A DNA stretch of 64,000 nucleotides from Nocardioides sp. zg-1228 (lineage in GTDB: Bacteria; Actinomycetota; Actinomycetes; Propionibacteriales; Nocardioidaceae): NCBI RefSeq assembly GCF_017086465.1, contig NZ_CP070961.1, positions 1,922,001-1,986,000 on the forward strand, written 5' to 3'. How positions within the stretch are numbered: the stretch's first letter is position 1; every line of letters begins with the position of its first letter. The notes below the pieces were generated by a model. The model ran no database searches and was not told the origin of the DNA. It was given only the letters and a program-made list of their open reading frames with translations. Shown piece by piece: positions 47,758 through 56,918 of the stretch. Both the position numbers and the translations under genes were made by a program.

Positions 47758-47769
47758 CTCATGAGCGTA
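47749..47769. promoter_or_regulatory. interlocked divergent promoters of dop and the methyltransferase
   Basis: Plus: TAGGCT (47749-47754) ends 6 nt before the dop ATG (47761). Minus: TACGCT (47769-47764) ends 6 nt before the methyltransferase ATG (47757). Each -10 lies within the first codons of the other gene. Confidence 0.6.
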
Positions 47770-49281
47770 CGACGCGTGATGGGCACGGAGGTCGAGTACG
47801 GCATCTCGGTGCAGGGGCTGCCGTCGGCCAACCCGATGGTCGCGTCGTCGCAGATCGTCAACGCCTACGCCAGCTCGACGGTGCGGGCCAGGCGGGCGCG
47901 CTGGGACTTCGAGGAGGAGTCCCCGCTGCGCGACGCGCGCGGCTTCGACATGGCCCGCCAGGTGGCCGACGCGAGCCAGCTCACCGACGAGGACCTCGGC
48001 CTGGCCAACGTCATCCTCACCAACGGCGCGCGGCTCTACGTCGACCACGCGCACCCGGAGTACTCCTCGCCGGAGGTCACGACCCCGCTCGACGTCGTGC
48101 GGTGGGAGAAGGCGGGGGAGCAGGTCATGCTCGACGCCTCGCGGATGGCCGCTCAGGTGCCCGGCAGCACGCCGATCGTGCTCTACAAGAACAACACCGA
48201 CAACAAGGGCGCCTCCTACGGGGCCCACGAGAACTACCTGACGCGGCGCTCGACGCCGTTCGCCGAGATCGTGCGGCACCTGACGCCGTTCTTCGTCTCC
48301 CGCCAGGTGGTCACGGGCGCGGGACGCGTCGGCATCGGCCAGGACGGGCGCGACACCACCGCCGAGCGCGGCTTCCAGATCAGCCAGCGCGCCGACTACT
48401 TCGAGGTCGAGGTCGGCCTCGAGACCACGCTCAAGCGACCGATCATCAACACCCGCGACGAGCCGCACGCCGACCCGGCGGTCTACCGCCGCCTGCACGT
48501 CATCCTCGGCGACGCCAACCTCGCCGAGGTGTCGATCTACCTCAAGTCCGGCACCACGTCGCTCGTGCTGGCGATGATCGAGGACGGCTTCATCGACCGC
48601 GACCTCAGCGTCGACGGCGCCGTCAAGGCGCTGCGCGACGTCTCGCACGACCCGACGCTGCGGCACCTGGTGACCCTGCGTGACGGGCGCCGGCTCACCG
48701 CCGTGCAGCTGCAGCTGGAGTACCTCGAGCTCGCCCGCAAGTACGTCGAGGACCGCTACGGCGCCGACGCCGACGAGCAGACCGTCGACGTCCTCACGCG
48801 ATGGGAGTCGGTGCTGACCCGCCTCGAGCGGGATCCCTTCGAGTGCGCCACCGAGCTCGACTGGGTCGCCAAGCTGAAGCTGCTGCGCCAGTACCGCGAC
48901 CGCGACGACCTCGACTGGGACGACGCCAAGCTGCACCTGATCGACCTGCAGTACGCCGACGTACGCCCCGACAAGGGCCTCTACCACCGCCTCGCTGCCG
49001 CGGGCCGCATCGAGCGGCTGCTCGACGACGCCACCATCGAGGCGGCCATGCACGACCCGCCGACCGACACCCGTGCCTACTTCCGCGGCCGCTGCCTCGA
49101 CAAGTACGCCGACTCGGTGGCCGCCGCGTCCTGGGACTCGGTGATCTTCGACCTCCCCGGCCGCGAGTCGCTCCAGCGGGTCCCGACGATCGACCCGCTC
49201 CGCGGCACCCGCGCCCACGTCGGCGAGCTGATCGACCGCTGCGACACCGCCCAGGCGCTCGTCGCCGCGATCACCCGCTGA
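47761..49281 (+). CDS. dop: deamidase/depupylase of Pup (Dop)
   Basis: A 506-residue enzyme of the Dop/PafA (glutamine-synthetase-like) family. It deamidates the C-terminal Gln of Pup and also removes Pup from targets. The nucleotide site begins [10 protein letters not shown], with the metal-binding Glu residues, then [18 protein letters not shown] (catalytic Asp near residue 95) and [18 protein letters not shown] Dop-specific loop (about residues 40-75) is present and absent from PafA. The gene diverges from the methyltransferase. Confidence 0.96.
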   Translation: MSVRRVMGTEVEYGISVQGLPSANPMVASSQIVNAYASSTVRARRARWDFEEESPLRDARGFDMARQVADASQLTDEDLGLANVILTNGARLYVDHAHPEYSSPEVTTPLDVVRWEKAGEQVMLDASRMAAQVPGSTPIVLYKNNTDNKGASYGAHENYLTRRSTPFAEIVRHLTPFFVSRQVVTGAGRVGIGQDGRDTTAERGFQISQRADYFEVEVGLETTLKRPIINTRDEPHADPAVYRRLHVILGDANLAEVSIYLKSGTTSLVLAMIEDGFIDRDLSVDGAVKALRDVSHDPTLRHLVTLRDGRRLTAVQLQLEYLELARKYVEDRYGADADEQTVDVLTRWESVLTRLERDPFECATELDWVAKLKLLRQYRDRDDLDWDDAKLHLIDLQYADVRPDKGLYHRLAAAGRIERLLDDATIEAAMHDPPTDTRAYFRGRCLDKYADSVAAASWDSVIFDLPGRESLQRVPTIDPLRGTRAHVGELIDRCDTAQALVAAITR

Positions 49282-49328
49282 CGGGCTCGAGGAGGGTTTT
49301 CCGGGTCCGCGAGCTCTCGCCGGCCCGC

Positions 49329-49404
49329 TGTCGGAGTCCCCGCTCGAGCGGGGACTCCGACACCTGGAAGCCGTTGCAACCCCCTCCAGGTGTCGGACTT
49401 CCCC
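49329..49404 (+). repeat. 76-bp dispersed double-hairpin element, copy 2
   Basis: Same orientation and sequence as 7041-7116 except at 49369 and 49395. The perfect palindrome covers 49329-49362. The second stem is longer here: 13 bp, 49356-49368 with 49385-49397. It lies 48 nt after dop and about 100 nt before pup. Confidence 0.85.
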
Positions 49405-49409
49405 TCCAT

Positions 49410-49457
49410 GTCGCCAGCCAAGTCGCCAGCCGAGTCGCCGGCCGACGCGCCGGCCCG
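49410..49457. repeat. 12-bp degenerate tandem repeat before pup
   Basis: Four units of GTCGCCAGCCGA type (49410-49421, 49422-49433, 49434-49445, 49446-49457), increasingly divergent, between the palindromic element and the pup promoter. Confidence 0.65.
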
Positions 49458-49473
49458 TCGACGTGGAACCTCC

Positions 49474-49501
49474 TTGTGGCGTCGGTGGGAGTGGATAGGG
49501 T
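49474..49501 (+). promoter_or_regulatory. pup promoter
   Basis: TTGTGG (49474-49479) and TAGGGT (49496-49501), 16 nt apart. The pup ATG begins 6 nt after the -10, so the pup-prcB-prcA transcript is probably leaderless. Confidence 0.6.
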
Positions 49502-49507
49502 CGAGTC

Positions 49508-49705
49508 ATGGCCCAGGAGCAGAAGCAGCCGCGTAAGTCCTCGCAGGAGGAGACGGCGACCGAGGAGGTCGCCGAGACCGACGTCGCCGAGCGCAAGGAG
49601 ATGATCGACGAGGACGTCGACGCGATCCTCGACGAGATCGACGAGGTCCTCGAGACCAACGCCGAGGACTTCGTGAAGTCGTTCATCCAGAAGGGCGGAC
49701 AGTGA
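49508..49705 (+). CDS. pup: prokaryotic ubiquitin-like protein Pup
   Basis: A 65-residue intrinsically disordered, acidic modifier. The N-terminal half is Gln/Glu-rich; the region [20 protein letters not shown] at the C-terminus forms a helix on binding Arc/Mpa. It ends in Gly-Gly-Gln, so it needs Dop to make the Gly-Gly-Glu form that PafA attaches to Lys residues. The stop overlaps the prcB start (GTGA). Confidence 0.97.
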   Translation: MAQEQKQPRKSSQEETATEEVAETDVAERKEMIDEDVDAILDEIDEVLETNAEDFVKSFIQKGGQ

Positions 49706-50532
49706 GCGAGAGCCGCCTGCCCACGGCGTTCATGACCCCCGGCACGTCCAGCTTCGCCGACTTCCTCGGGGCGCAGGCCCCCGACCTGCTGCCGTCGCGG
49801 CGTGCCGTGCCCGCCGGCGAGGCCGGTGACCTCGCCCCGCACGGCACCACCATCGTCGCTGCCACGTTCGACGGCGGCGTCGTGATGGCCGGCGACCGCC
49901 GGGCCACGATGGGCAACATCATCGCCCAGCGCGACATCGAGAAGGTCTTCCCGGCCGACGAGTTCTCCGTGGTCGGCATCGCCGGCACGGCGGGCCTGGC
50001 GGTGGAGATGGTGCGGCTGTTCCAGACCGAGCTGGAGCACTACGAGAAGATCGAGGGCACCACGCTGTCGATGGACGGCAAGTCCAACCGTCTCGCCGCG
50101 CTGATCCGCGCCAACCTCGGCCTGGCGATGCAGGGCCTGGCCGTCGTGCCGCTCTTCGCCGGCTACGACGTCGCCGCCGGCCACGGCCGGATCTTCAGCT
50201 ACGACGTGACCGGCGGGCGCTACGAGGAGACGGCCTTCCACTCCGTGGGCTCGGGCTCGCTGTTCGCGCGCGGGTCGCTCAAGAAGCTCTACCGCGAGGA
50301 CCTCGACGCCGAGGGAGCGGTCACGGCCGTGGTCCAGGCGCTCTACGACGCCGCCGACGACGACTCGGCGACCGGAGGGCCCGACCTGACCCGGCGCATC
50401 TTCCCGGTCGTCCACGTGATCACCCCCGACGGCGGCCACCGGCTGACCGACGCGGAGGTCGCCGTCATCGCCGACCGGATGATCGCCGCCCGCATGCTGC
50501 GGCCCGACGGCCCCGCCGCGCCCCTCACCTGA
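49702..50532 (+). CDS. prcB: 20S proteasome beta subunit
   Basis: A 276-residue catalytic subunit. A 48-residue propeptide ends at His-Gly before the new N-terminus Thr49 ([21 protein letters not shown]), the nucleophile exposed by self-cleavage. The active-site Asp and Lys lie in [12 protein letters not shown] and RDIEKVF. The rest shows [14 protein letters not shown] and the [11 protein letters not shown] segment. The GTG overlaps the pup stop; prcA follows after 19 nt. Length is normal. Confidence 0.97.
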   Translation: MSESRLPTAFMTPGTSSFADFLGAQAPDLLPSRRAVPAGEAGDLAPHGTTIVAATFDGGVVMAGDRRATMGNIIAQRDIEKVFPADEFSVVGIAGTAGLAVEMVRLFQTELEHYEKIEGTTLSMDGKSNRLAALIRANLGLAMQGLAVVPLFAGYDVAAGHGRIFSYDVTGGRYEETAFHSVGSGSLFARGSLKKLYREDLDAEGAVTAVVQALYDAADDDSATGGPDLTRRIFPVVHVITPDGGHRLTDAEVAVIADRMIAARMLRPDGPAAPLT

Positions 50533-50551
50533 CGCAGGAGTCACCCATCCC

Positions 50552-51517
50552 ATGAGCATGCCGTTCTACGTCTCGCCCGAGCAGCTGATGAAGGACCGGG
50601 CCGACTTCGCCCGCAAGGGCATCGCCCGCGGGCGCTCGGTCATCGCGGTCCAGTACGCCGACGGCGTGCTGTTCGTCTCGGAGAACCCGTCGCAGGCGCT
50701 GCACAAGGTCAGCGAGATCTACGACCGGATCGCCTTCGCCGCGGTCGGGCGCTACAACGAGTTCGAGAACCTGCGCATCGCCGGCGTACGCCTCGCCGAC
50801 ATGCGTGGCTACGCCTACGACCGCCGCGACGTCACCGGCCGCGGGCTGGCCAACGCCTACGCCCAGACGCTCGGCACGATCTTCTCCTCCGGCGGCGAGA
50901 AGCCGTACGAGGTCGAGATCTTCGTCGCCGAGATCGGCGACGCGCCCGAGGACGACCAGCTCTACCGGCTCACCTACGACGGCCAGGTGGCCGACGAGCA
51001 CGGCTACGCCGTGATGGGTGGTGCCGCCGACGTCGTGGCGAGCCACCTGGCCGAGCACTACGTCGCCGGCGCCTCGCTCGAGGACGTCCTCCGCGTGGCG
51101 GTGGCGGCGTTGGGGCACAGCGACACCGAGGACCGGGTGATCCCCGCCGACGCCCTCGAGGTCGCCGCGCTCGACCGCACCCGCACCCAGCCGCGCAAGT
51201 TCCTGCGCGTGCGAGCCTCCCGCATCACCGAGATCCTCGGCGGACGCGGAGCGGAGCAGGCCGACGAGGCCGCCCCCGAGGACGCCGTCGCCGGGGCCGG
51301 TCCCCGCCAGTCCGGCGAGGACGACCCGGCCGACCCGACCGACCAGGTCTCGGGAGCCATCGCGCCCCTGGAGGACCCGGTCACGGCCGAGCCGCCCGTG
51401 GCGCCTCCCGTCGCTCCTCCGGTCGCGCCTCCGACGACCCCGCCGCCGTCTCCGGCCCCCGGTCAGCCGCCGGCCCCGGGCACCCCTCCGCCGCCCACCG
51501 AGCCGGGCGATATCTGA
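50552..51517 (+). CDS. prcA: 20S proteasome alpha subunit with long Pro-rich tail
   Basis: A 321-residue alpha subunit forming the outer ring and gate. The core ([27 protein letters not shown] to RASRITEIL, residues 1-230) matches the family, which usually ends near 230-250. A tail of about 90 residues follows: an Ala/Asp/Glu stretch (231-280), then a Pro-rich end with three VAPP repeats (283-294) and Pro/Thr/Gly. The last 55 nt overlap the 3' end of the opposite-strand membrane-protein gene. A good site (GCAGGAG) precedes the ATG. Confidence 0.95.
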   Translation: MSMPFYVSPEQLMKDRADFARKGIARGRSVIAVQYADGVLFVSENPSQALHKVSEIYDRIAFAAVGRYNEFENLRIAGVRLADMRGYAYDRRDVTGRGLANAYAQTLGTIFSSGGEKPYEVEIFVAEIGDAPEDDQLYRLTYDGQVADEHGYAVMGGAADVVASHLAEHYVAGASLEDVLRVAVAALGHSDTEDRVIPADALEVAALDRTRTQPRKFLRVRASRITEILGGRGAEQADEAAPEDAVAGAGPRQSGEDDPADPTDQVSGAIAPLEDPVTAEPPVAPPVAPPVAPPTTPPPSPAPGQPPAPGTPPPPTEPGDI

Positions 51518-51993
51518 GCCTCCCGGCTCGTCTCACGCTGCGCCGCGACCCGGCGGTCGAGCGCGCTGATCGCCAGCGAGGCACCGGCCGCCGCGACGCC
51601 CATCCACAGGCGCGGGCGGCGTACGCCGCGCCGGCGCAGCCAGCCCTCGGCCCAGCCGTCGACCGACTCGGTCGCCCGGCTCACCCCGCCGACGACGAGG
51701 CCCGTGGCCAGGCCGACGGCCGCCGCGGTGCCCGTGCCCAGCCCGCGGGCGTCACCGTCCCGGCCGGAGGCCGGGGTGAAGCGCCCGGGGTCGTGGGCCA
51801 CCAGCGCGGCGCTCGCTCCGGCCAGCGCCCCCATCCCGCCGTGCATCGCCCAGCGCGCCGGTCGTGACCAGCGCTGCATCGGCAGGCGCGCGGTCGCGAC
51901 ACCGGTGAGCGCCGCGGTCACCAGGTGGGCCGGCCACGAGTCGAGCGCGCTGGTGCGCGGGGGGTGGGCAGGGGCGAGGAGGGTGTCGTCCAT
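51463..51993 (-). CDS. small membrane protein, unknown function
   Basis: A 176-residue protein with about three hydrophobic segments ([43 protein letters not shown]) and a further helix [14 protein letters not shown]. The C-terminal 20 residues are Gly/Ser-rich. I do not recognise the family. TACCTT on the minus strand lies 7 nt before the ATG, consistent with a leaderless transcript. Its 3' end overlaps prcA by 55 nt; it diverges from pafA by 100 nt. Confidence 0.75.
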   Translation of the reverse strand: MDDTLLAPAHPPRTSALDSWPAHLVTAALTGVATARLPMQRWSRPARWAMHGGMGALAGASAALVAHDPGRFTPASGRDGDARGLGTGTAAAVGLATGLVVGGVSRATESVDGWAEGWLRRRGVRRPRLWMGVAAAGASLAISALDRRVAAQRETSREAQISPGSVGGGGVPGAGG

Positions 51994-52093
51994 GCCCGAG
52001 AAGGTAGACGTCGGGGCAAGAGCGTGGACCGCCCACCGGGATTTCGGTGCGTGGCGGACCACCGCGCGTGGCACCCCGTCCTAGGGTGTGGAC

Positions 52094-53455
52094 ATGGACC
52101 GGCGCATCTTCGGCATCGAGAACGAGTACGGCGTCACGTGCACGTTCAAGGGGCAGCGCCGGCTGAGCCCCGACGAGGTGGCCCGCTACCTCTTCCGCAA
52201 GGTCGTGAGCTGGGGACGCTCGTCCAACGTCTTCCTGCGCAACGGCGCCCGCCTCTACCTCGACGTCGGCAGCCACCCGGAGTACGCCACTCCCGAGTGC
52301 GACGACATCGTCGACCTCGTCACGCACGACAAGGCGGGGGAGCGGATCCTCGAGGGCCTGCTCCTCGACGCCGAGCAGCGCCTCCACGAGGAGGGCATCG
52401 CGGGCGACATCTACCTGTTCAAGAACAACACCGACTCCGCCGGCAACTCCTACGGCTGCCACGAGAACTACCTGGTCGGCCGCGCCGGCGAGTTCAGCCG
52501 ACTGGCCGACATCCTGATCCCGTTCCTGGTGACGCGCCAGATCGTGGTCGGCGCCGGCAAGGTCGTGATGACCCCGCGCGGCGCGTCCTACAGCGTGAGC
52601 CAGCGCGCGGAGCACATCTGGGAGGGCGTCAGCAGCGCCACGACGCGCAGCCGCCCGATCATCAACACCCGCGACGAGCCGCACGCCGACGCCGAGCGGT
52701 TCCGCCGCCTGCACGTGATCGTCGGCGACTCCAACATGAGCGAGACGACCACCCTGCTCAAGGTCGCCTCCTGCGACCTCGTGCTCCGGATGATCGAGGA
52801 GGGGGTGGTGATGCGCGACCTCAGCATGGAGAACCCCATCCGCGCCATCCGCGAGATCAGCCACGACACCACCGGGCGCCGCAAGGTCCGCCTCGCCAAC
52901 GGTCGCGAGGCGAGCGCGCTGGAGATCCAGGCCGAATACCTGTCCAAGGCCCGCGACTTCGTCGACCGCCGTCAGATCTCCACCCCCACGATCGAGCGGG
53001 CGCTCGACCTGTGGGAGCGCGGCCTCAAGGCCGTCGAGTCCGACGACCTGGGCCTGGTGGACCGCGAGATCGACTGGGTCATCAAGCTCAAGCTGATCGA
53101 GCGCTACCGCGCCAAGCACGGGCTCTCGCTGGGCGACGCCCGGATCGCGCAGCTCGACCTCGCCTACCACGACATCCACCGAGGCCGGGGCCTCTACTAC
53201 CTGCTGGAGAAGCGCGGGGCCGTCGCCCGGGTCAGCAGCGACCTCAAGATCTTCGAGGCCAAGAGCGTGCCGCCGCAGAACACCCGCGCCCGGCTGCGCG
53301 GCGAGTTCATCCGCCGCGCGCAGGAGCGCCGCCGCGACTTCACCGTCGACTGGGTGCACCTCAAGCTCAACGACCAGGCCCAGCGCACCGTGCTCTGCAA
53401 GGACCCGTTCAAGGCCTACGACGAGCGCGTCCAGCGGCTGATCGACGGCATGTGA
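52094..53455 (+). CDS. pafA: Pup--protein ligase PafA
   Basis: A 453-residue ligase of the glutamine-synthetase-like family that couples Pup-Glu to Lys side chains of proteins, using ATP. The active-site start is [13 protein letters not shown] (Glu near residue 8), the metal/Asp block [19 protein letters not shown] near residue 60, and the [20 protein letters not shown] segment. It lacks the Dop loop. TAGGGT (52082-52087) ends 6 nt before the ATG at 52094; a GTG at 52088 is less likely. Confidence 0.96.
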   Translation: MDRRIFGIENEYGVTCTFKGQRRLSPDEVARYLFRKVVSWGRSSNVFLRNGARLYLDVGSHPEYATPECDDIVDLVTHDKAGERILEGLLLDAEQRLHEEGIAGDIYLFKNNTDSAGNSYGCHENYLVGRAGEFSRLADILIPFLVTRQIVVGAGKVVMTPRGASYSVSQRAEHIWEGVSSATTRSRPIINTRDEPHADAERFRRLHVIVGDSNMSETTTLLKVASCDLVLRMIEEGVVMRDLSMENPIRAIREISHDTTGRRKVRLANGREASALEIQAEYLSKARDFVDRRQISTPTIERALDLWERGLKAVESDDLGLVDREIDWVIKLKLIERYRAKHGLSLGDARIAQLDLAYHDIHRGRGLYYLLEKRGAVARVSSDLKIFEAKSVPPQNTRARLRGEFIRRAQERRRDFTVDWVHLKLNDQAQRTVLCKDPFKAYDERVQRLIDGM

Positions 53456-53553
53456 GGATCCTCGACGCCGCGCGTGGCGGTGTCGGGGCCTGCCGGGTGG
53501 GGATCGCTGGATAGGGTGACCGGGCAACGCCGACCGATCGAACAGGTGAATCC

Positions 53554-54513
53554 GTGTCTCGTGTACGTTCCGCTGCCCTCAGCGGTGTCCTCGCCCTCAG
53601 CATGCTCGGACTGGCCGCGTGCGGCTCGGAGTCCAGCGACACCGACGAGGGTGGCGCGCCGCTCAGCTCGGTGACCATCGAGGGCAAGCAGGGCGAGGAG
53701 CCCAAGGTGACCTTCGACGGGCGCCTCGACGGCTCGAAGGACGAGACCGAGGTCCTCGTCGAGGGAGACGGCGACGAGGTCGCCGACGGCGACACCGTGC
53801 AGGCCAACTGGTGGATCGGCAACGGCTTCACCGAGGAGGAGGCGCAGAGCACCTGGACCAAGGGCGGCGGGACCAAGTCGGTGGAGATGGCCGACGACGT
53901 GCTGCCGTTCCTGCGGGAGGCCATCATCGGCAACCAGGTGGGCGACCGCGTGGTGCTGCTGACCTCGGCCGAGAAGGCGTTCGGCGAGGGCGGCCGCCCC
54001 GACATCGGCATCGGCAACCGCGACGCCGTGCTGGCGGTCGTCGACATCCTCGGCACGGCCGAGACCGTGCCGCCCCTCGACGGCCCCCAGGGCGAGAAGA
54101 AGAAGCCCGCGGGCTGGGCGCCGAGCCTCGTCGAGAAGGACGGCGTGATCACCGGCCTCGACTTCACGACGGCTCACGAGCCCAGCGGCGAGCTGATCGC
54201 CACCACGCTCGTCAAGGGCGACGGCGCCAAGGTGAAGGCGGGGCAGACCCTGACCGTCGACTACCTCGGCCAGGTCTACGGGGCCGACGCGCCCTTCGAC
54301 GAGTCCTACAGCGGCGAGCCGGCCGAGTTCCCCATCGGCGTCGGGCAGGTCATCCCGGGCTGGGACGAGCGGCTGGTCGGACGCACCGTCGGCTCGCGGG
54401 TGATCATCGAGATCCCGCCGGCCAAGGGCTACGGTGGCAAGGGCAACGACCAGGCCGGCATCAAGGGCACCGACACCCTGTTCTTCGTCGTCGACATCCT
54501 GGCCGCCTCCTGA
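53554..54513 (+). CDS. FKBP-type peptidyl-prolyl isomerase lipoprotein
   Basis: A 319-residue extracellular lipoprotein. The signal ends in the lipobox GLAAC near residue 23. Two FKBP-like domains follow (about residues 45-165, then 195-319). The second has the family core VDYLGQVYGADAPFDESY, VGQVIPGWDERLVG and the Tyr in GYGGKG. The first keeps VQANWWI and VGDRVVLL but is less conserved. Likely folds secreted proteins. TAGGGT (53512-53517) lies about 36 nt upstream. Common near pafA in actinobacteria. Confidence 0.92.
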   Translation: MSRVRSAALSGVLALSMLGLAACGSESSDTDEGGAPLSSVTIEGKQGEEPKVTFDGRLDGSKDETEVLVEGDGDEVADGDTVQANWWIGNGFTEEEAQSTWTKGGGTKSVEMADDVLPFLREAIIGNQVGDRVVLLTSAEKAFGEGGRPDIGIGNRDAVLAVVDILGTAETVPPLDGPQGEKKKPAGWAPSLVEKDGVITGLDFTTAHEPSGELIATTLVKGDGAKVKAGQTLTVDYLGQVYGADAPFDESYSGEPAEFPIGVGQVIPGWDERLVGRTVGSRVIIEIPPAKGYGGKGNDQAGIKGTDTLFFVVDILAAS

Positions 54514-54545
54514 TCCGAGGGGCCGGCGGGAGGAGCGGGGCAGGC

Positions 54546-55526
54546 ATGGCGACGCCACGAGCAGAGCGGCTGATGAACCTGCACATCCTGCTGCTCGGAG
54601 CCAAGCGCTTCATCGGCAAGGACGCGATCCGCGAGGCGTGCTATCCCGAGCACCCCCGCGGGCCGGCCGGCGACGAGGCGTTCGAACGGGCCTTCGAGCG
54701 CGACAAGGACGCGCTGCGCCAGATCGGCGCGGTCATCGAGGTCGGCAGCGCGGACGCGTTCTTCGACGACGAGATCGGCTACCGCATCCCCACCGAGCAG
54801 ACGTCGCTCCCCGAGATCCGCTTCGAGTCCGACGAGGCCGCCGTGCTGGGCCTCGCCGCGCAGGTCTGGCAGCAGGCGACGCTGGCCAAGGCGACCGGCC
54901 GCGCCCTGGCCAAGCTGAAGGGACAGGGCGTCGAGATCGACCCCTCGCGCCTCGAGGTCGTCGCTCCCGCCATCACCGCCGACGAGCCGGCGTTCGAGCC
55001 GCTGTGGGACGCGACCGGCAAGCGCCGACAGGTCAGCTTCCCCTACCAGCGCGCCGACGAGACCGAGCCGACCACCCGCCGCGTCCAGCCGTGGGGCCTG
55101 GTGCGGTCGTCGGGCCGCTGGTACGTCGTCGGCTTCGACGTCGACCGCGGCGCCGAGCGCGTCTTCCGGCTCTCGCGCATCGTCGGCCCGGTCCGGGCCA
55201 GCGGCCGGTCCGGGGCGTACGACGTCCCCGCGGGCACCGACGTCCGTGAGGTCGCGCGGCGGCTCTCGCCGTCGGTGCCTTCGGTCCGCGCGGAGATCCG
55301 GGTGCGCCAGGGCACGGGTGTCGGGCTGCGCCGGCGCGCGGAGTCGGTCACCCCGCTCGCGGACCGTCCCGGCTGGGACGCCGTGGTGGTCGAGGGCACG
55401 GTGCCCGAGCTGTCCGACGAGGTGCTCACCTGCGGCGCCGACGCGGTCGCCGAGGCGCCGCAGTCGCTGCGCGACGAGGTCGTCGCCCGGCTGCGCGCCG
55501 TGGCCGGAGCGGGGGAGGACCGATGA
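54546..55526 (+). CDS. pafB: WYL-domain regulator PafB
   Basis: A 326-residue WYL-family transcription factor. The N-terminal winged-helix-like part (AERLMNLHILLLGAKRFIGK) is followed by the WYL domain with WGLVRSSGRWYVVGFDVDRG near residue 190, and the WYL-C-like end. In mycobacteria PafB and PafC form a complex that turns on DNA-damage genes with RecA-independent control. Start ATG with GGGAGGAGCGG before it. Overlaps pafC (ATGA). Confidence 0.93.
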   Translation: MATPRAERLMNLHILLLGAKRFIGKDAIREACYPEHPRGPAGDEAFERAFERDKDALRQIGAVIEVGSADAFFDDEIGYRIPTEQTSLPEIRFESDEAAVLGLAAQVWQQATLAKATGRALAKLKGQGVEIDPSRLEVVAPAITADEPAFEPLWDATGKRRQVSFPYQRADETEPTTRRVQPWGLVRSSGRWYVVGFDVDRGAERVFRLSRIVGPVRASGRSGAYDVPAGTDVREVARRLSPSVPSVRAEIRVRQGTGVGLRRRAESVTPLADRPGWDAVVVEGTVPELSDEVLTCGADAVAEAPQSLRDEVVARLRAVAGAGEDR

Positions 55527-56518
55527 CCGCGCAGGCCGGAGACACCGCGCCCGACCAGGTCGCGCGCCTGCTCGCGCTGGTGCCCTACCTGCTCGCCCGC
55601 GGCGAGGTGCGCCTCGAGGACGCCGCGGCGCACTTCGGCACCGACGCCGAGCAGATCGAGCGTGATCTGCGGCTGCTGTTCATGACCGGGCTCTCCCCGG
55701 GGCTGCCCGGCGACCTGATCGAGGTGGACCTCGACGCGCTCGAGGGCGACCGGGTCATCCGCGTCGACAACGCCGACTACCTCGCCCGTCCGGTGCGCTT
55801 CTCGCCCGCCGAGGCCACCTCGCTCGTCGTCGCGCTCCGCACCATGGTCGACACCGCCCCGGCCGAGGCCCGCGAGCTCATCGAGCGCACCCTCGCCAAG
55901 CTGGAGGAGGCGGCGGGCCAGGACGACGAGGGCCTCCTGCGCCTCCACGTCGCCCCCACCCCGCTCGAGCGCAGCGCCGTGGTGCCGGTCCTGGAGTCGG
56001 CCATCTCCCACGGCCACCAGGTCGAGATCACCTACCACGTGCCGTCGCGCGACCAGGAGTCCCAGCGGGTCGTCGACCCGCGCGGCCTCGCCCGCGTCGA
56101 GGACCTGCTCTACCTCGACGCCTGGTGCCACACGGCCGGCGGCGACCGGGCGTTCCGGGTCGACCGCATCGTGGCCGCCACCGAGCTCGACAGCCCCGTC
56201 GCCGACCCCGGGGCGCGCGCCCGCGACCTCACCGGCGGCTGGTTCACCGACGCCGAGACCACCACCGTGACGCTGCGCCTGGCGCCCCCCGCGCGGTGGG
56301 TGGCCGAGTACTACCCGGTGACGGGGCGCCGTCCCGGCCCGGACGGCACGCTCGACGTCGACCTGGAGGTCGCCAGCGAGGAGTGGGCCAAGTCGCTGCT
56401 GCTGCGGCTGGCGCCCCACGCCACCCTGCTCGCGCCGACGGCCTGGGCCGAGGCGTTCACGGCGGCCGCCCGGGCGGCGCTCCGCCTCTACGCGCACGAC
56501 GGCGTAGACTCCGACTGA
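55523..56518 (+). CDS. pafC: WYL-domain regulator PafC
   Basis: A 331-residue partner of PafB. The N-terminal winged-helix-like segment (VARLLALVPYLLARGEVRLE) is followed by a helical linker and the WYL domain with EITYHVPSRDQESQRVVDP, then RVEDLLYLDAWCHTAGGDRAF, about residues 170-220. The ATG overlaps the pafB stop by 4 nt, as expected for obligate partners. It lies in the same run as tatA and tatC. Confidence 0.93.
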   Translation: MTAQAGDTAPDQVARLLALVPYLLARGEVRLEDAAAHFGTDAEQIERDLRLLFMTGLSPGLPGDLIEVDLDALEGDRVIRVDNADYLARPVRFSPAEATSLVVALRTMVDTAPAEARELIERTLAKLEEAAGQDDEGLLRLHVAPTPLERSAVVPVLESAISHGHQVEITYHVPSRDQESQRVVDPRGLARVEDLLYLDAWCHTAGGDRAFRVDRIVAATELDSPVADPGARARDLTGGWFTDAETTTVTLRLAPPARWVAEYYPVTGRRPGPDGTLDVDLEVASEEWAKSLLLRLAPHATLLAPTAWAEAFTAAARAALRLYAHDGVDSD

Positions 56519-56565
56519 TCGCCCGAGCGACATCCACACAACCGCACGAATGACGGAGTGAGACC

Positions 56566-56898
56566 ATGTTCAACCCGATGATCGGCATGCCGCAGGGTCT
56601 CGAGTGGCTCGTGATCCTGGCGATCGTGGTGCTCGTGTTCGGTGCCGCCAAGCTGCCCGACCTCGCCCGCAGCTCCGGACAGGCGCTCCGCATCTTCAAG
56701 ACGGAGACCAAGGGCCTGCGCGACGACGACACCGACAAGACGCCCGAGCAGCGCGAGATCGAGGCGCGCGCCAAGGCCGCCGACGCCGCCCGCGACCAGA
56801 CCCACGGCCAGTCCCACGACCAGACCCTCGACCGTGCGCCCCGGGGTGACGCGTCGGGTGAGGTGCTCCGCGAGCGGCGCGACGACACCACCGCCTGA
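56566..56898 (+). CDS. tatA: Sec-independent translocase subunit TatA
   Basis: A 110-residue TatA. A single membrane helix (residues 13-28, LEWLVILAIVVLVFGA) is followed by the FG hinge and the amphipathic helix AAKLPDLARSSGQALRIF, then a polar charged tail (residues 45-110). TatA polymers form the pathway for folded proteins with twin-arginine signals. The start has GGAGTGAG as site. tatC follows after 20 nt. Confidence 0.95.
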   Translation: MFNPMIGMPQGLEWLVILAIVVLVFGAAKLPDLARSSGQALRIFKTETKGLRDDDTDKTPEQREIEARAKAADAARDQTHGQSHDQTLDRAPRGDASGEVLRERRDDTTA

Positions 56899-56918
56899 GT
56901 CCAGGAGTCCCGAGGAGC

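Noticed and set aside
49077..49421. Minus-strand open frame through repeat copy 2, matching one through copy 1 (GKSDTWRGLQR)
   Set aside because: The element is nearly identical and without indels, so any frame would look conserved. Its perfect palindrome explains the sequence better than coding.
47134..50559. A 1141-codon minus-strand open frame opposite dop, pup and prcB
   Set aside because: Only its last 207 codons code a protein (the methyltransferase). The rest lies antisense to well-identified genes.
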